From Methylobacterium durans (GTDB lineage Bacteria; Pseudomonadota; Alphaproteobacteria; Rhizobiales; Beijerinckiaceae), in the NCBI RefSeq assembly GCF_003173715.1, contig NZ_CP029550.1, positions 3,688,501 through 3,752,500 of the forward strand: a stretch of DNA of 64,000 nucleotides. Direction: 5' to 3'. Within the stretch, counting starts at the first letter, position 1, and every line of letters begins with the position of its first letter. Below are positions 1 through 8,528 of this stretch, one piece after another. The notes under the pieces were generated by a model. That model saw only the letters and a list, made by a program, of their open reading frames with translations, searched no databases and had not been told where the DNA came from. Position numbers and translations under genes: made by a program.

Positions 1-374
1 TCCACGACGACGTCGACGTCGGGCAGAGAGCGCTCCAGCGCCGTCTCGAGCTTCACGGGATAGCTCGCCGAGGCGCCGGGACCGGCCGAGTTCGAGCCGA
101 CCGCGAGCACCCGCACGGGCCGCTTCTCCTTGAGCGCTGCCTTCACCGACTGGAGCTTGGCCAGCGTGTAGAGCTTCGAGCCCGGAACCCGGCACTCGGG
201 CGAGAGGCTCGGGTCGAGGGGCTCGCCGGCCGGCGCCGCGGCGGCGGTCGGCGGCGAGACGACGGTGGGTGCCGGGCGCGGCGGCTCCGGCGGCGCTTCC
301 GGCGCCTGCGCAAGGGCGGACCCGATCTGCAAAAGCGCCACGAGCGGGAGCAGGACCGGCCGGAGGCCGCGCAT
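1..374 (-). CDS. SGNH/GDSL-type hydrolase, N-terminal part (runs off window)
   Basis: The first 124 codons read leftward from an ATG at 374 and the gene continues beyond base 1. The product starts with a signal peptide (about residues 1-23, ending ALAQA), then a Pro/Ala-rich linker. A beta-strand follows with VLAVGSNSAGPG, which looks like the nucleophile block of SGNH hydrolases with Ser in a GSNS context. It starts 8 bp after the OpgC-type gene stops, so the two are very likely co-transcribed. Inference: a periplasmic esterase or acyl-transfer partner of OpgC. The catalytic Asp/His block is outside the window, so the family call is moderate. Confidence 0.6.
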   Translation of the reverse strand, partial: MRGLRPVLLPLVALLQIGSALAQAPEAPPEPPRPAPTVVSPPTAAAAPAGEPLDPSLSPECRVPGSKLYTLAKLQSVKAALKEKRPVRVLAVGSNSAGPGASASYPVKLETALERSLPDVDVVV

Positions 375-382
375 CGTCGTTC

Positions 383-1615
383 TCACGTCTGGATCCGCGG
401 TCTGCGGGAACGCCACTCGACGAACCATGCGGTGAAACCCAGTGCGAACAAACCGAAAGCGACGATGGACAGGTCGATCAGGAGGCCACCACCTGTCCAG
501 AACCGCAAGAGCTGTCCGGCCAGACTGAATACCGAGCCCATGGAGAACACCGCAAGCGAGTTCCGGCCGAGGCTCGTGAAATACTGAACGACCATCCCGA
601 TCCGCGGCGCCAGGACAGGATAGACCGCCTGGAATGCGAGCAGCACGCCGAGGAAATGGATTAGCCGCGCGGGCGAGAGATAGGTCTTGTCGAAGTCGAA
701 AATGAGGCGCGGCTCGGGCACGAGGAGCGGGTCCGGCCGCAGCTCGAGCACCGAGAGGACGATGCCGAGCAGCACGAGAGCGATCCCGAGGGGCATCAGC
801 CGGCGCGAGAGGCGGCGCAGGGTGTCCGATTGCCGGTTCCAGTCCTCCAGCACGAAGCCGAGCACGAGCAGGAGCTGCCAGCAGAGCGGATCGAAGAACC
901 AGTCGCCCTGGCCGGGCCAGGAGGGCAGGTTCCATTCCTCCACGAGGCTCGTGAGGTAGAGGCCGGCGGAGAGGACGAGCGCCGCGACGCGGCTCACCCG
1001 CGCCAGCAGGATGAAGAATGGCGCGATGCCGAGCAGCACGACGTAGAGCGGCAGGATGTTGAAGAAGCCGAGCTGATGCGTGAGCAGCACCACACCGACG
1101 ATCGTTTGGATCGGATCGGCGAAGAAGGTGCCGGCATTGTGCCATTCGAGGATGAGCGGGTTGTCGAGGAGGAGGGCGGTCCCCGCGATCATGGCGAGCG
1201 CGATCGCCATGACGGTGATCTGTGCCCGGTAGACCTCGATCGTGCGCGACATCAACCGCAGCACCGAGCGCGACGCCGGCTCGGGACGGCCGTCTCGGCT
1301 CCGGGTGGCGATGCCGATCGACCAGCCGGCCAGGAACACGAACAGCTCGGCCGCGTCGGAGATGCCGTACTGCGAATAGGTGTAGCGCTCGAAGGTGTTG
1401 CCCGGGATGTGATTGATGAAGATCGTCACGAGGGCGAGGCCCCGCCAGAAGTCGATGGCGTTTGCATCCCGCATCGCGGTGGCGGCTCCGGGCTGGAATG
1501 AGGCGGCGGCTGGGCCCTGCGCAGCCGGATCGATCCGCGGGCCGGCTCTGATAGGACCATGCTGCGCGTTCTGCAAAGTGGACATCCGGTGGAGACGCGG
1601 CGTCGCAGCGCGCAA
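383..1615 (-). CDS. opgC: OpgC-type membrane acyltransferase
   Basis: Integral membrane protein of up to 410 residues with about ten hydrophobic segments. The conserved OpgC opening lies near residues 50-100 (RDANAIDFWRGLALV, FINHIPGNTFERY, DAAELFVFLAGWS). OpgC proteins transfer succinyl or similar acyl groups to osmoregulated periplasmic glucans. The first 47 residues are low-complexity, and the real start may be Met11 (about 1585) or Met48 (about 1474), directly before the family core. It is followed 8 bp later by an SGNH hydrolase. It is divergent from the alpha/beta hydrolase at 1684. The glucan synthesis gene opgG lies about 25 kb away in this window. Confidence 0.85.
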   Translation of the reverse strand: MRAATPRLHRMSTLQNAQHGPIRAGPRIDPAAQGPAAASFQPGAATAMRDANAIDFWRGLALVTIFINHIPGNTFERYTYSQYGISDAAELFVFLAGWSIGIATRSRDGRPEPASRSVLRLMSRTIEVYRAQITVMAIALAMIAGTALLLDNPLILEWHNAGTFFADPIQTIVGVVLLTHQLGFFNILPLYVVLLGIAPFFILLARVSRVAALVLSAGLYLTSLVEEWNLPSWPGQGDWFFDPLCWQLLLVLGFVLEDWNRQSDTLRRLSRRLMPLGIALVLLGIVLSVLELRPDPLLVPEPRLIFDFDKTYLSPARLIHFLGVLLAFQAVYPVLAPRIGMVVQYFTSLGRNSLAVFSMGSVFSLAGQLLRFWTGGGLLIDLSIVAFGLFALGFTAWFVEWRSRRPRIQT

Positions 1616-1683
1616 CCGGCGGGCGACGGGGCGGTTGCCCGAGCGACGCCCGTGACGCGGGTGCCATTCCGAACGAGGTTTTG

Positions 1684-2595
1684 ATGGATCAGCCGCTGGT
1701 GCAGGCTCGCGAGAACGCGTCGCGACCGCACGTCCCCGCCCTCGGTCCCTCCGACCCCGTCGCGCGCGCCGTCGTCACGACGCCGTCCGGGCACCGCGTC
1801 GCCTATGTCGAGGCGGGCGAGGGGCCGGACCTCGTCCTGATCCACGGCGCGCTGATGGTGCTGGACGACATGTGGCTCGGGCCGATGTCCGTGCTCGCCC
1901 GCCATTTCCGCGTGATCGCCTTCGACCGACCCGGCCACGGCGGGAGCTCGCGGGCGCGCCTCGCCGACGCGACGCCCTGGCGCCAGGCCGAGATCCTCGG
2001 CGAAGCGATGGACGCGCTCGGCCTGCGCAGACCGCTCGTCGCCGGGCATTCCTTCGGCGGGGCCGTGGCGCTCGCCCTCGGCCTCGGGCGGCCTGAGGCC
2101 CTGGCGGGCGTGCTGGCGCTTGCCCCCATCTGCTTTCCGGAGGCGCGGCTCGAGCAGGTTCTGTTCGGACCGCGCGCAGTGTCGATCTCCGGCGACATGC
2201 TCGCCCACGGCCCCGGCGCGGCCCTCGATTCGGCGCTGCTGCCGCTCCTCTGGCGGGCGATGTTTCTGCCCCAGCGCATGCCGGAGGTGTTCGCCGCCCG
2301 TTTCCCGTTCGCCTACGCGCGTCGGCCGGAGGCGATGATCGCGAACGGGGAGGATGCCGCGGCGCTCTGGCCGGGCCTGACCCGGAGCGCGTTCGCCTAC
2401 GCGACCTGCCGCTGCCCGGTGCACGTTCTGACGGGGAATGCCGATCTCGTCGTGAGCCCGCACCTGCACGGTCGCACCGCGGCGCGCCTCATCCCCGGCG
2501 CGCGCCACGATGCGCTCGACGGTGTCGGCCACATGCTCCACCACGCGCGCGCCGACGCGGTCGTGGCGGCGGCGCTCGGCTTGGCGCGTCCCTGA
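1684..2595 (+). CDS. Alpha/beta-fold hydrolase
   Basis: 303-residue soluble alpha/beta hydrolase. The oxyanion strand is LVLIHGA, the nucleophile elbow is AGHSFGG (about residue 120), the acid is in LTGNADLVV (about 253) and the histidine is in DGVGHMLHH (about 280), so the catalytic triad looks complete. A TTG three bases upstream (1681) is an alternative start; the ATG at 1684 is preferred. Substrate cannot be told from sequence. The gene stands alone, divergent from opgC. Confidence 0.85.
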   Translation: MDQPLVQARENASRPHVPALGPSDPVARAVVTTPSGHRVAYVEAGEGPDLVLIHGALMVLDDMWLGPMSVLARHFRVIAFDRPGHGGSSRARLADATPWRQAEILGEAMDALGLRRPLVAGHSFGGAVALALGLGRPEALAGVLALAPICFPEARLEQVLFGPRAVSISGDMLAHGPGAALDSALLPLLWRAMFLPQRMPEVFAARFPFAYARRPEAMIANGEDAAALWPGLTRSAFAYATCRCPVHVLTGNADLVVSPHLHGRTAARLIPGARHDALDGVGHMLHHARADAVVAAALGLARP

Positions 2596-2798
2596 GCGCC
2601 CGGCGCTCCGCCGATCTCAATGTATCGTTGCAGACGAGGCGCACTCGGCGGGACGTTGTTTCGTACCAATTCGCTCCGTGATCGCGCGGAGAGGGGACAA
2701 GATCGGGCCCGTCACAGTTCAAGCGCAATCCTTGGTGACTCCGAACCTTGATCAGAGCCCGCGCGCATCCTCTGCCGCAGGGCGTTCGGGCAGCGCCG

Positions 2799-3050
2799 AT
2801 GCAGGAATTGTTCAAGTTCGATGTGCACGAGGTGGCGCCGCTGAAGCGGGCCGTCACGGAACTCGTCGTGAGTGCGCTGAGCGATGCGAGCCGGCCCAAG
2901 GCGGAACTCGTCGCGGAGCTGCGACAGCTCGAGACCCGGGCTCGCGCCTTCGGCGCCGGGGCGCACATCGTTCAGGTCCTCGTCTCCGGCCGCCGCCTCC
3001 TGGGCGACCGAGAGGATCTGCCGGCACCCCCGGAGCGGCGCCCGGCCTAG
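2799..3050 (+). CDS. Small hypothetical protein
   Basis: 83-residue reading frame from the ATG at 2799; a longer version from 2748 adds 17 unlikely residues. The predicted protein is helical and charged (KRAVTELVVSALSDASRPKAELVAELRQLETRARAF), with a Pro-rich tail and no membrane segment. Codon use resembles neighbouring genes. I do not recognise a family. It could be a real small cytosolic protein or a chance frame. Confidence 0.4.
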   Translation: MQELFKFDVHEVAPLKRAVTELVVSALSDASRPKAELVAELRQLETRARAFGAGAHIVQVLVSGRRLLGDREDLPAPPERRPA

Positions 3051-3170
3051 CTTCCGCATCCCCGCTCGGAATTCGCCCGGCACGCGCGGTGCGCGGCCGA
3101 CCCCCCACGTCGGATGACTCGAACCTCGGTTCCGTCGATGCTCGGTGTGACTTTGGCTGGGGCGGGAAAT

Positions 3171-3245
<75 letters not shown>

Positions 3246-3326
3246 CCATCGGCCCGCGCTGTCTAGACGGCGGCGCGGCCGGAGGCAACAGGGATGCGGG
3301 ATCGGGTGCGTGAGGAGGATGCCGAG

Positions 3327-4070
3327 ATGAACAAGCCGGTGGCGATCGTGACGGGTGCGGGATCCGGCATCGGCCGGGCGGTGGCGCTGGGGCTCGGGCG
3401 AGCCGGATACGCGTTGGCTCTCGCCGGCCGGCGACGGGACCCGCTGGAGAGCCTCGCGGCCGAGATCGGCGCCGACGCGCTGCCGCTCGCGACGGACGTG
3501 ACCGATCCGGATTCCGTCGACCGCCTGTTCGCCGAGACGGTGCGGGCCTTCGGGCGGGTGGACGTGCTGTTCAACAATGCGGGCGTGTTCACGCCGGCCG
3601 TCGCGATCGACGCGGTGAGCCTGGAGGATTGGCGGGCGAGCGTCGACACGAACCTCACCGGCGCCTTCCTCTGCACCCGGGCCGCGTTCCGGACGATGAA
3701 GGCGCAGGACCCGCGCGGCGGGCGGATCATCAACAACGGCTCGATCGCCGCGCAGGTGCCGCGGCCCAACTCGGCGCCCTACGCGGCGACGAAGCACGCG
3801 ATCACCGGACTCACCCGCGCCACGTCGCTGGACGGGCGCGCCCACGACATCGCCTGCGGCCAGATCGACGTCGGCAACGCCGAGACCGACATGACGCGCG
3901 CCTTCGCGGAGGGCGCCCGGCAGGCTGACGGATCCATGCGGCCGGAGCCCGTGATGGACGCGGCCCACGTCGCCCACGCCGTCGTCTACATGGCCGGGCT
4001 GCCGCTCGCGGCCAACGTCCAGTTCATGACGGTGGTGGCGACCAAGATGCCCTATATCGGCCGCGGCTGA
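3327..4070 (+). CDS. SDR-family NAD(P)-dependent oxidoreductase
   Basis: 247-residue short-chain dehydrogenase. The nucleotide-binding motif TGAGSGIG is at about residues 9-16, NNAG near 86, the catalytic Ser in NNGSIA and YAATK (YxxxK) near 152. The start at 3327 is chosen because GAGGAGG lies 9 bp upstream and the protein then begins directly with the first beta-strand; an earlier ATG at 3294 adds a non-conserved tail. The substrate is unknown. It is monocistronic. Confidence 0.9.
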   Translation: MNKPVAIVTGAGSGIGRAVALGLGRAGYALALAGRRRDPLESLAAEIGADALPLATDVTDPDSVDRLFAETVRAFGRVDVLFNNAGVFTPAVAIDAVSLEDWRASVDTNLTGAFLCTRAAFRTMKAQDPRGGRIINNGSIAAQVPRPNSAPYAATKHAITGLTRATSLDGRAHDIACGQIDVGNAETDMTRAFAEGARQADGSMRPEPVMDAAHVAHAVVYMAGLPLAANVQFMTVVATKMPYIGRG

Positions 4071-4211
4071 CGGGCGCCGCCTTTGCCAATCCGCCGCAAT
4101 GACCATACATAGCGCCTCACGGCGCCCGGCTGCGGCCGGGCGCGATTCCTGGACACCCGTCGGTCCGAGAAGACGAACGCCCCGCGCGGGGCGCGAGAGC
4201 CGTTGTCCGCC

Positions 4212-5846
4212 ATGCTGATGCAGACGCAGAACCCGGGCGAAGCCAAGGCCGAGCCCAAGGCACCCGCCGATCCGGTTTCCCGGCGCCGCACCTTCGCGAT
4301 CATCTCGCACCCGGACGCGGGTAAGACCACGCTCACCGAGAAGCTGCTGCTGTTCGGCGGCGCCATCCAGCTTGCCGGCGAGGTGAAGGCCAAGCGCAAC
4401 CGCGTCTCGACCCGCTCCGACTGGATGGGCATCGAGAAGGAGCGCGGCATCTCGGTCGTCACCTCGGTGATGACCTTCGAGTACGGCGATTGCGTCTTCA
4501 ACCTGCTCGACACGCCGGGCCACGAGGACTTCTCGGAGGACACCTACCGGACGCTGACGGCAGTCGACTCGGCCGTGATGGTGATCGACGCGGCCAAGGG
4601 CATCGAGGCGCGCACGCGCAAGCTCTTCGAGGTCTGCCGCCTGCGCGACATCCCGATCGTCACCTTCGTCAACAAGCTCGACCGCGAGGCCCGGGACCCG
4701 TTCGATCTCCTGGACGAGATCGAGAAGACCCTCGCCCTCGACGTGGCGCCGGTCACCTGGCCGATCGGCCGCGGGCGCAGCTTCGCGGGCACCTACGAGC
4801 TCGGCTCGAACCGGGTTCGCCGGCTCGACGCCGCGGACGATGCCGGTCTGGTCGCCGTCTCTGGGCTCGACGACCCGCTCTTCGACCAGCTCCTCACCGA
4901 GGACGGCGAGGCGGCCGGCTGGCGCGAGGAGGCGGAACTCGCCGAGGGCGGCCTCAAGGCGTTCGACCTGGAGGCTTTCCGGGAAGGGCACCTGACGCCC
5001 GTGTTCTTCGGCTCGGCCTTGCGCAATTTCGGCGTGCGCGACCTCATCGACGGGCTCGCCCGCTTCGCCCCGCCCCCGCGCGGGCAGGACGCCGACAAGC
5101 GGCAGGTCGAGCCGACCGAGCCGCGCATGACCGGCTTCGTCTTCAAGATCCAGGCGAACATGGACCCGAACCACCGGGATCGCATCGCCTTCATGCGGGT
5201 CTGCTCGGGCCGGCTGAACCGCGGGATGAAGGCCCGGCTCGTCCGCACCGGCAAGCCGATCTCGCTCTCCGCGCCGCAATTCTTCTTCGCGCAGGACCGC
5301 GCCATCGCCGACGAGGCCTTCGCCGGCGACGTCGTCGGCATCCCGAACCACGGCACCCTGCGCATCGGCGACACGCTCACCGAGGGGGAGGAACTCGTCT
5401 TCCGCGGCGTGCCGAGCTTCGCCCCCGAGATCCTGCGCCGCGTGAAGCTCACCGACGCGATGAAGGCGAAGAAGCTGCGCGAGGCCCTCCAGCAGATGGG
5501 CGAGGAGGGCGTCGTGCAGGTCTTCCTGCCGCATGACGGCTCGCAGGCCATCGTCGGCGTGGTCGGCGCGCTCCAGCTCGACGTGCTGAAGGAGCGCCTC
5601 CAGGCGGAGTACGGGCTGCCGGTGGATTACGACGCCACCCGCTTCACGGTCTGCCGCTGGATCTCCGCGGACACCGAGGCCGAGCTCGACCGGTTCATCG
5701 GTGCGCACGGCTCCTCGATGGCGAGCGACCTCGACGGCGCCCCCGTCTTCATGGCGACGACCGCGTTCTCGCTCCGCTACGAGGAGGAGCGCTGGGAGAA
5801 GATCCGCTTCACCGACGTGAAGGATTACCAGAAGAGCGCGGGCTGA
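4212..5846 (+). CDS. prfC: Peptide chain release factor 3
   Basis: Translational GTPase of about 544 residues that recycles RF1/RF2 from the ribosome after peptide release. G1 is SHPDAGKTT, the switch II/G3 motif is DTPGHEDF and G4 is NKLDR. The RF3-type sequence RNRVSTRSDWMGIEKERGIS lies at the switch I region, followed by the beta-barrel domain and the RF3 C-terminal domain (QLDVLKERL.AEYGLPV). Length fits the family (E. coli 529). The ATG at 4212 is preferred; a TTG at 4203 is possible. It ends 5 bp from the convergent receiver gene. Confidence 0.97.
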   Translation: MLMQTQNPGEAKAEPKAPADPVSRRRTFAIISHPDAGKTTLTEKLLLFGGAIQLAGEVKAKRNRVSTRSDWMGIEKERGISVVTSVMTFEYGDCVFNLLDTPGHEDFSEDTYRTLTAVDSAVMVIDAAKGIEARTRKLFEVCRLRDIPIVTFVNKLDREARDPFDLLDEIEKTLALDVAPVTWPIGRGRSFAGTYELGSNRVRRLDAADDAGLVAVSGLDDPLFDQLLTEDGEAAGWREEAELAEGGLKAFDLEAFREGHLTPVFFGSALRNFGVRDLIDGLARFAPPPRGQDADKRQVEPTEPRMTGFVFKIQANMDPNHRDRIAFMRVCSGRLNRGMKARLVRTGKPISLSAPQFFFAQDRAIADEAFAGDVVGIPNHGTLRIGDTLTEGEELVFRGVPSFAPEILRRVKLTDAMKAKKLREALQQMGEEGVVQVFLPHDGSQAIVGVVGALQLDVLKERLQAEYGLPVDYDATRFTVCRWISADTEAELDRFIGAHGSSMASDLDGAPVFMATTAFSLRYEEERWEKIRFTDVKDYQKSAG

Positions 5847-5850
5847 GGCC

Positions 5851-6303
5851 TCAGAACTTGCCGAGCATCGGGAAGTCGACGCTCAGCGTCGATTCCGTGG
5901 CCAGCGGCGCCTCGCGCCGGCGCGGCTTGCGGTTGAGCACCTGCTTCAGCTTGCTCTTCAGCACCGACATGTCGAACGGCTTGAGGATGAAGGCGTCCGC
6001 CCCCGCCTGATGGGCGACGTTGATGTCCTCGAAGTCGAACGACGATTCGGTGAGGATGAAGGGGGTGTTCATCAGGGCGTCGTCGCCCCGGATCTCCCGG
6101 AGCAGCGCGATCCCGTCCATCGGCTCCATGTCGAGGTCGGCGATCACGAGGGCGAAGCGGCGCTCGCGCATCAGCGCCAGCGCGTCCGGCCCGCTCGTCA
6201 CGCCCTCGACCTCGGGGAAGCCGAGGCGGTTCATCAGCATGACGACGAGCTTCAGGAGCTTCTCCTGGTCGTCCACGACGAGGATCGGGGGCGTGTCGGT
6301 CAT
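5851..6303 (-). CDS. Single-domain response regulator (CheY-like receiver)
   Basis: 150 residues, almost entirely a receiver domain. Acidic pair D11/D12, phospho-acceptor D56 (ADLDMEPMDG), T85 and K108 (FILKPFD) are all present. A short basic C-terminal tail (about residues 115-150) carries no output domain, so it probably acts by protein-protein contact. The gene is 62 bp downstream of the BLUF photoreceptor gene in the same direction and probably shares its transcript. It sits at the edge of a flagellar cluster, which suggests a motility or light-signalling role (inference). Confidence 0.88.
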   Translation of the reverse strand: MTDTPPILVVDDQEKLLKLVVMLMNRLGFPEVEGVTSGPDALALMRERRFALVIADLDMEPMDGIALLREIRGDDALMNTPFILTESSFDFEDINVAHQAGADAFILKPFDMSVLKSKLKQVLNRKPRRREAPLATESTLSVDFPMLGKF

Positions 6304-6365
6304 GGGCGGTACCGGCTCGGGTCAGGGCGTCGGCGTCGGGCGGTGGGTCGCGGCGGATGTCGGTC

Positions 6366-6833
6366 TCAGATGAACAGGTGGTCGATGCCCTGCTTCGACA
6401 TCGCGTCGGCCTGGAGGCCGATCGCGAGGCCGTGGATCGCGCTCGCCTTCGGCGTGCCGCGCTGGAGCATCGGCAGGAGGTTGGCCTTGTTGAACAGGGT
6501 CTCGGTCGCGGTGTTGCGCAGGCCGGTCTTGAAGGAATGCACGAACTCGCGCTTGGCGATCTCGCGCCACTCGCAGATCTGGACGTCGCGGTGGCGCTGG
6601 TCCTCGACGATCCGGTTGAACGCCTCCTGAATCGAGGTCCGCTCGCCCTCGATCACCTGCGCAGCGAAATTCTGCTCGATGAGCAGGAAGCTCGTGATCA
6701 CGGCGAACTCGTTCTTCTTCTGCGCCTGCCGCGTGATGTCGCCGAGCTGGCTCGCGCGGAGCTGCGGATCCGAGGACAGGTTCAGACGTGAGAAATAAAT
6801 CAGGTGGACGAGGCTCGTCCGTTTCGCGCGCAT
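6366..6833 (-). CDS. BLUF-domain blue-light photoreceptor
   Basis: 155 residues with a BLUF (sensor of blue light using FAD) domain at about 8-100. The flavin-contact tyrosine is Y13 (LIYFSR), the asparagine N41 (QKKNEFAVIT) and the glutamine Q59 (FAAQVIEGE). RIVEDQRHRDVQI matches the family's I..D.RH signature. The N-to-Q spacing is 18, as in AppA; Y-to-N is about four longer than usual. A C-terminal helical tail of about 55 residues has no known output domain. Downstream in the same direction is a stand-alone receiver. Divergently, 256 bp away, is flgE. Likely a short photoreceptor signalling by protein contact. Confidence 0.87.
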   Translation of the reverse strand: MRAKRTSLVHLIYFSRLNLSSDPQLRASQLGDITRQAQKKNEFAVITSFLLIEQNFAAQVIEGERTSIQEAFNRIVEDQRHRDVQICEWREIAKREFVHSFKTGLRNTATETLFNKANLLPMLQRGTPKASAIHGLAIGLQADAMSKQGIDHLFI

Positions 6834-7008
6834 GACTGCATTGGTCCGCCAACGTTCGGGACCATTCTAGACAGTCCGGCGATAACGGCCCGTAAACGGG
6901 GCGACGGGCCCGGCGCCGCCCGGCAAAAGCTGCCGGCCGGGCACGGCGCGGCCGCGTCATTCCTGCCGGGCCTCGCCGCAGGTCCCTGATATTTCAATGG
7001 CTTGGCGC

Positions 7009-7024
7009 TGGCACGGGCATTGCC
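7009..7024 (+). promoter_or_regulatory. Sigma-54 (RpoN) promoter for flgE
   Basis: TGGCACGGGCATTGCC matches the -24/-12 consensus TGGCACG-N4-TTGC exactly, with the GG and GC dinucleotides 12 bp apart. The -12 GC at 7022-7023 lies 66 bp before the flgE ATG. In Caulobacter the hook operon is RpoN-dependent, so position and sequence both fit. Confidence 0.75.
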
Positions 7025-7089
7025 AGCCCGAGAAGGCGGGCACCCGTCGCATCGCGGTGCCCATCGCGTTCAGGCCGGATCATCAAGCC

Positions 7090-8481
7090 ATGGATATCTT
7101 CACCGCGCTGCAGACGGCGGTCACCGGACTGAAGGCGCAGTCCTACGCCATCGGCAACATCTCGGGGAACATCGCGAACTCGCAGACGACGGGCTACAAG
7201 CGCATCGACACGAGCTTCGTCGATCTCATCGCCGAGCAGACGCCGAAGCACGAGGTCGCCGGCACGGTGCTGGCCCAGGCGCAGCTGACGAACACGCTGC
7301 AGGGCAACATCGCGGCCACCAACGTCTCCACCAACATGGCGATCAACGGCGACGGCTTCTTCGTGGTGCAGAAGAAGACCGGCGACGCCAACGGCCAGCC
7401 GAGCTTCTCGGGCGCCAACCTCTACACGCGGCGCGGCGACTTCACGGTCGACAAGGACGGCTACCTCGTCAACGGCGCGGGCGGTTACCTCCAGGGCGAG
7501 AACCTCGATCCCGTCACCGGACAGGTGACGACCACCGGCCCGGTCAAGGTCTCGAATGCGACCCTGCCGGCCCGGGCCTCGACCGAGATCACCTACACGG
7601 CGAACCTGCCGAAGACGCCCATCACGGCGAATTCCCCGACGACGGGCTCCGCTCTCTACGCGCCGCCCGCCACCATCACGCCGTCGCCGGTCGTGATGGC
7701 GGTCGATGGCACGCGTACGGACGGGCTCCAGATCCCGGCGGCGAACGCCGCGGACTTCATCTCGAACAGCATCGCCGGCCCCTCGCTGACGGTCTACACC
7801 GAGAGCGGCGCCCCGCTCTCGCTGACGACCCGCTGGGCGAAGATCCAGGACGCGTCGACCACGCAGCCTGCGGTCTGGAACCTCTACTACGCGAACACGA
7901 GCAGCGGTACCGGCGCGAGCACCGCCTGGACGAATGCCGGCACCGGCTTCGGCTTCGATCTCGCGGGCCAGGCGGTCCCGACGATGCCCGCCAAGGTGAC
8001 GATCGCGAACCTGACGGTCGACAACACCAGCCTCGGCAACGTCATCGTCAACATCGGCAAGAACGGGCTCACCGAATATTCCGACGCGACCGGCAAATCG
8101 AGCACCAACACGCTCTCGCAGAACGGCTACACCAAGGGTGATCTCAACAACGTCTCGGTGACGGCCGACGGCAAGATCGTCGGCAATTACTCGAACGGGT
8201 CGGCCCTGCCCATCGCCACCGTCGGCCTGGTGCGCTTCGTCAATCCGGACGGGCTGAAGCCGGATTCCGAGGGCAATTACCAGCAGACGATCGATTCCGG
8301 CGTGCCCCTGACCGGGCTGCAGGGCTCGACGGTGGTCGGCGGCAACGTCGAGCAGTCGAACACCGACATTGCCGGTGAATTCTCTAAGATGATCGTAACG
8401 CAGCAGGCCTACTCTGCGAACACGCGCGTCATGTCGACCGCGCAGCAGATGATGTCCGATCTGCTCAACGTGATCCGCTGA
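7090..8481 (+). CDS. flgE: Flagellar hook protein FlgE
   Basis: 463 residues. The N-terminal rod/hook motif (MDIFTALQTAVTGLKAQ, then GNISGNIANSQTTGYKR) and the C-terminal motif (VEQSNTDIAGEFSKMIVTQQAYSANTRV) frame a variable centre containing NGDGFFVVQ. The protein polymerises into the hook outside the cell. The start at 7090 is set by the conserved N terminus; upstream in-frame codons overlap the sigma-54 promoter. It is first gene of a flgE-flgK-flgL run. Confidence 0.97.
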   Translation: MDIFTALQTAVTGLKAQSYAIGNISGNIANSQTTGYKRIDTSFVDLIAEQTPKHEVAGTVLAQAQLTNTLQGNIAATNVSTNMAINGDGFFVVQKKTGDANGQPSFSGANLYTRRGDFTVDKDGYLVNGAGGYLQGENLDPVTGQVTTTGPVKVSNATLPARASTEITYTANLPKTPITANSPTTGSALYAPPATITPSPVVMAVDGTRTDGLQIPAANAADFISNSIAGPSLTVYTESGAPLSLTTRWAKIQDASTTQPAVWNLYYANTSSGTGASTAWTNAGTGFGFDLAGQAVPTMPAKVTIANLTVDNTSLGNVIVNIGKNGLTEYSDATGKSSTNTLSQNGYTKGDLNNVSVTADGKIVGNYSNGSALPIATVGLVRFVNPDGLKPDSEGNYQQTIDSGVPLTGLQGSTVVGGNVEQSNTDIAGEFSKMIVTQQAYSANTRVMSTAQQMMSDLLNVIR

Positions 8482-8528
8482 CGGCGGCGTGCCGCGATCC
8501 ATGAGCGAGCCCGGCCGGGAGGGGTGAC

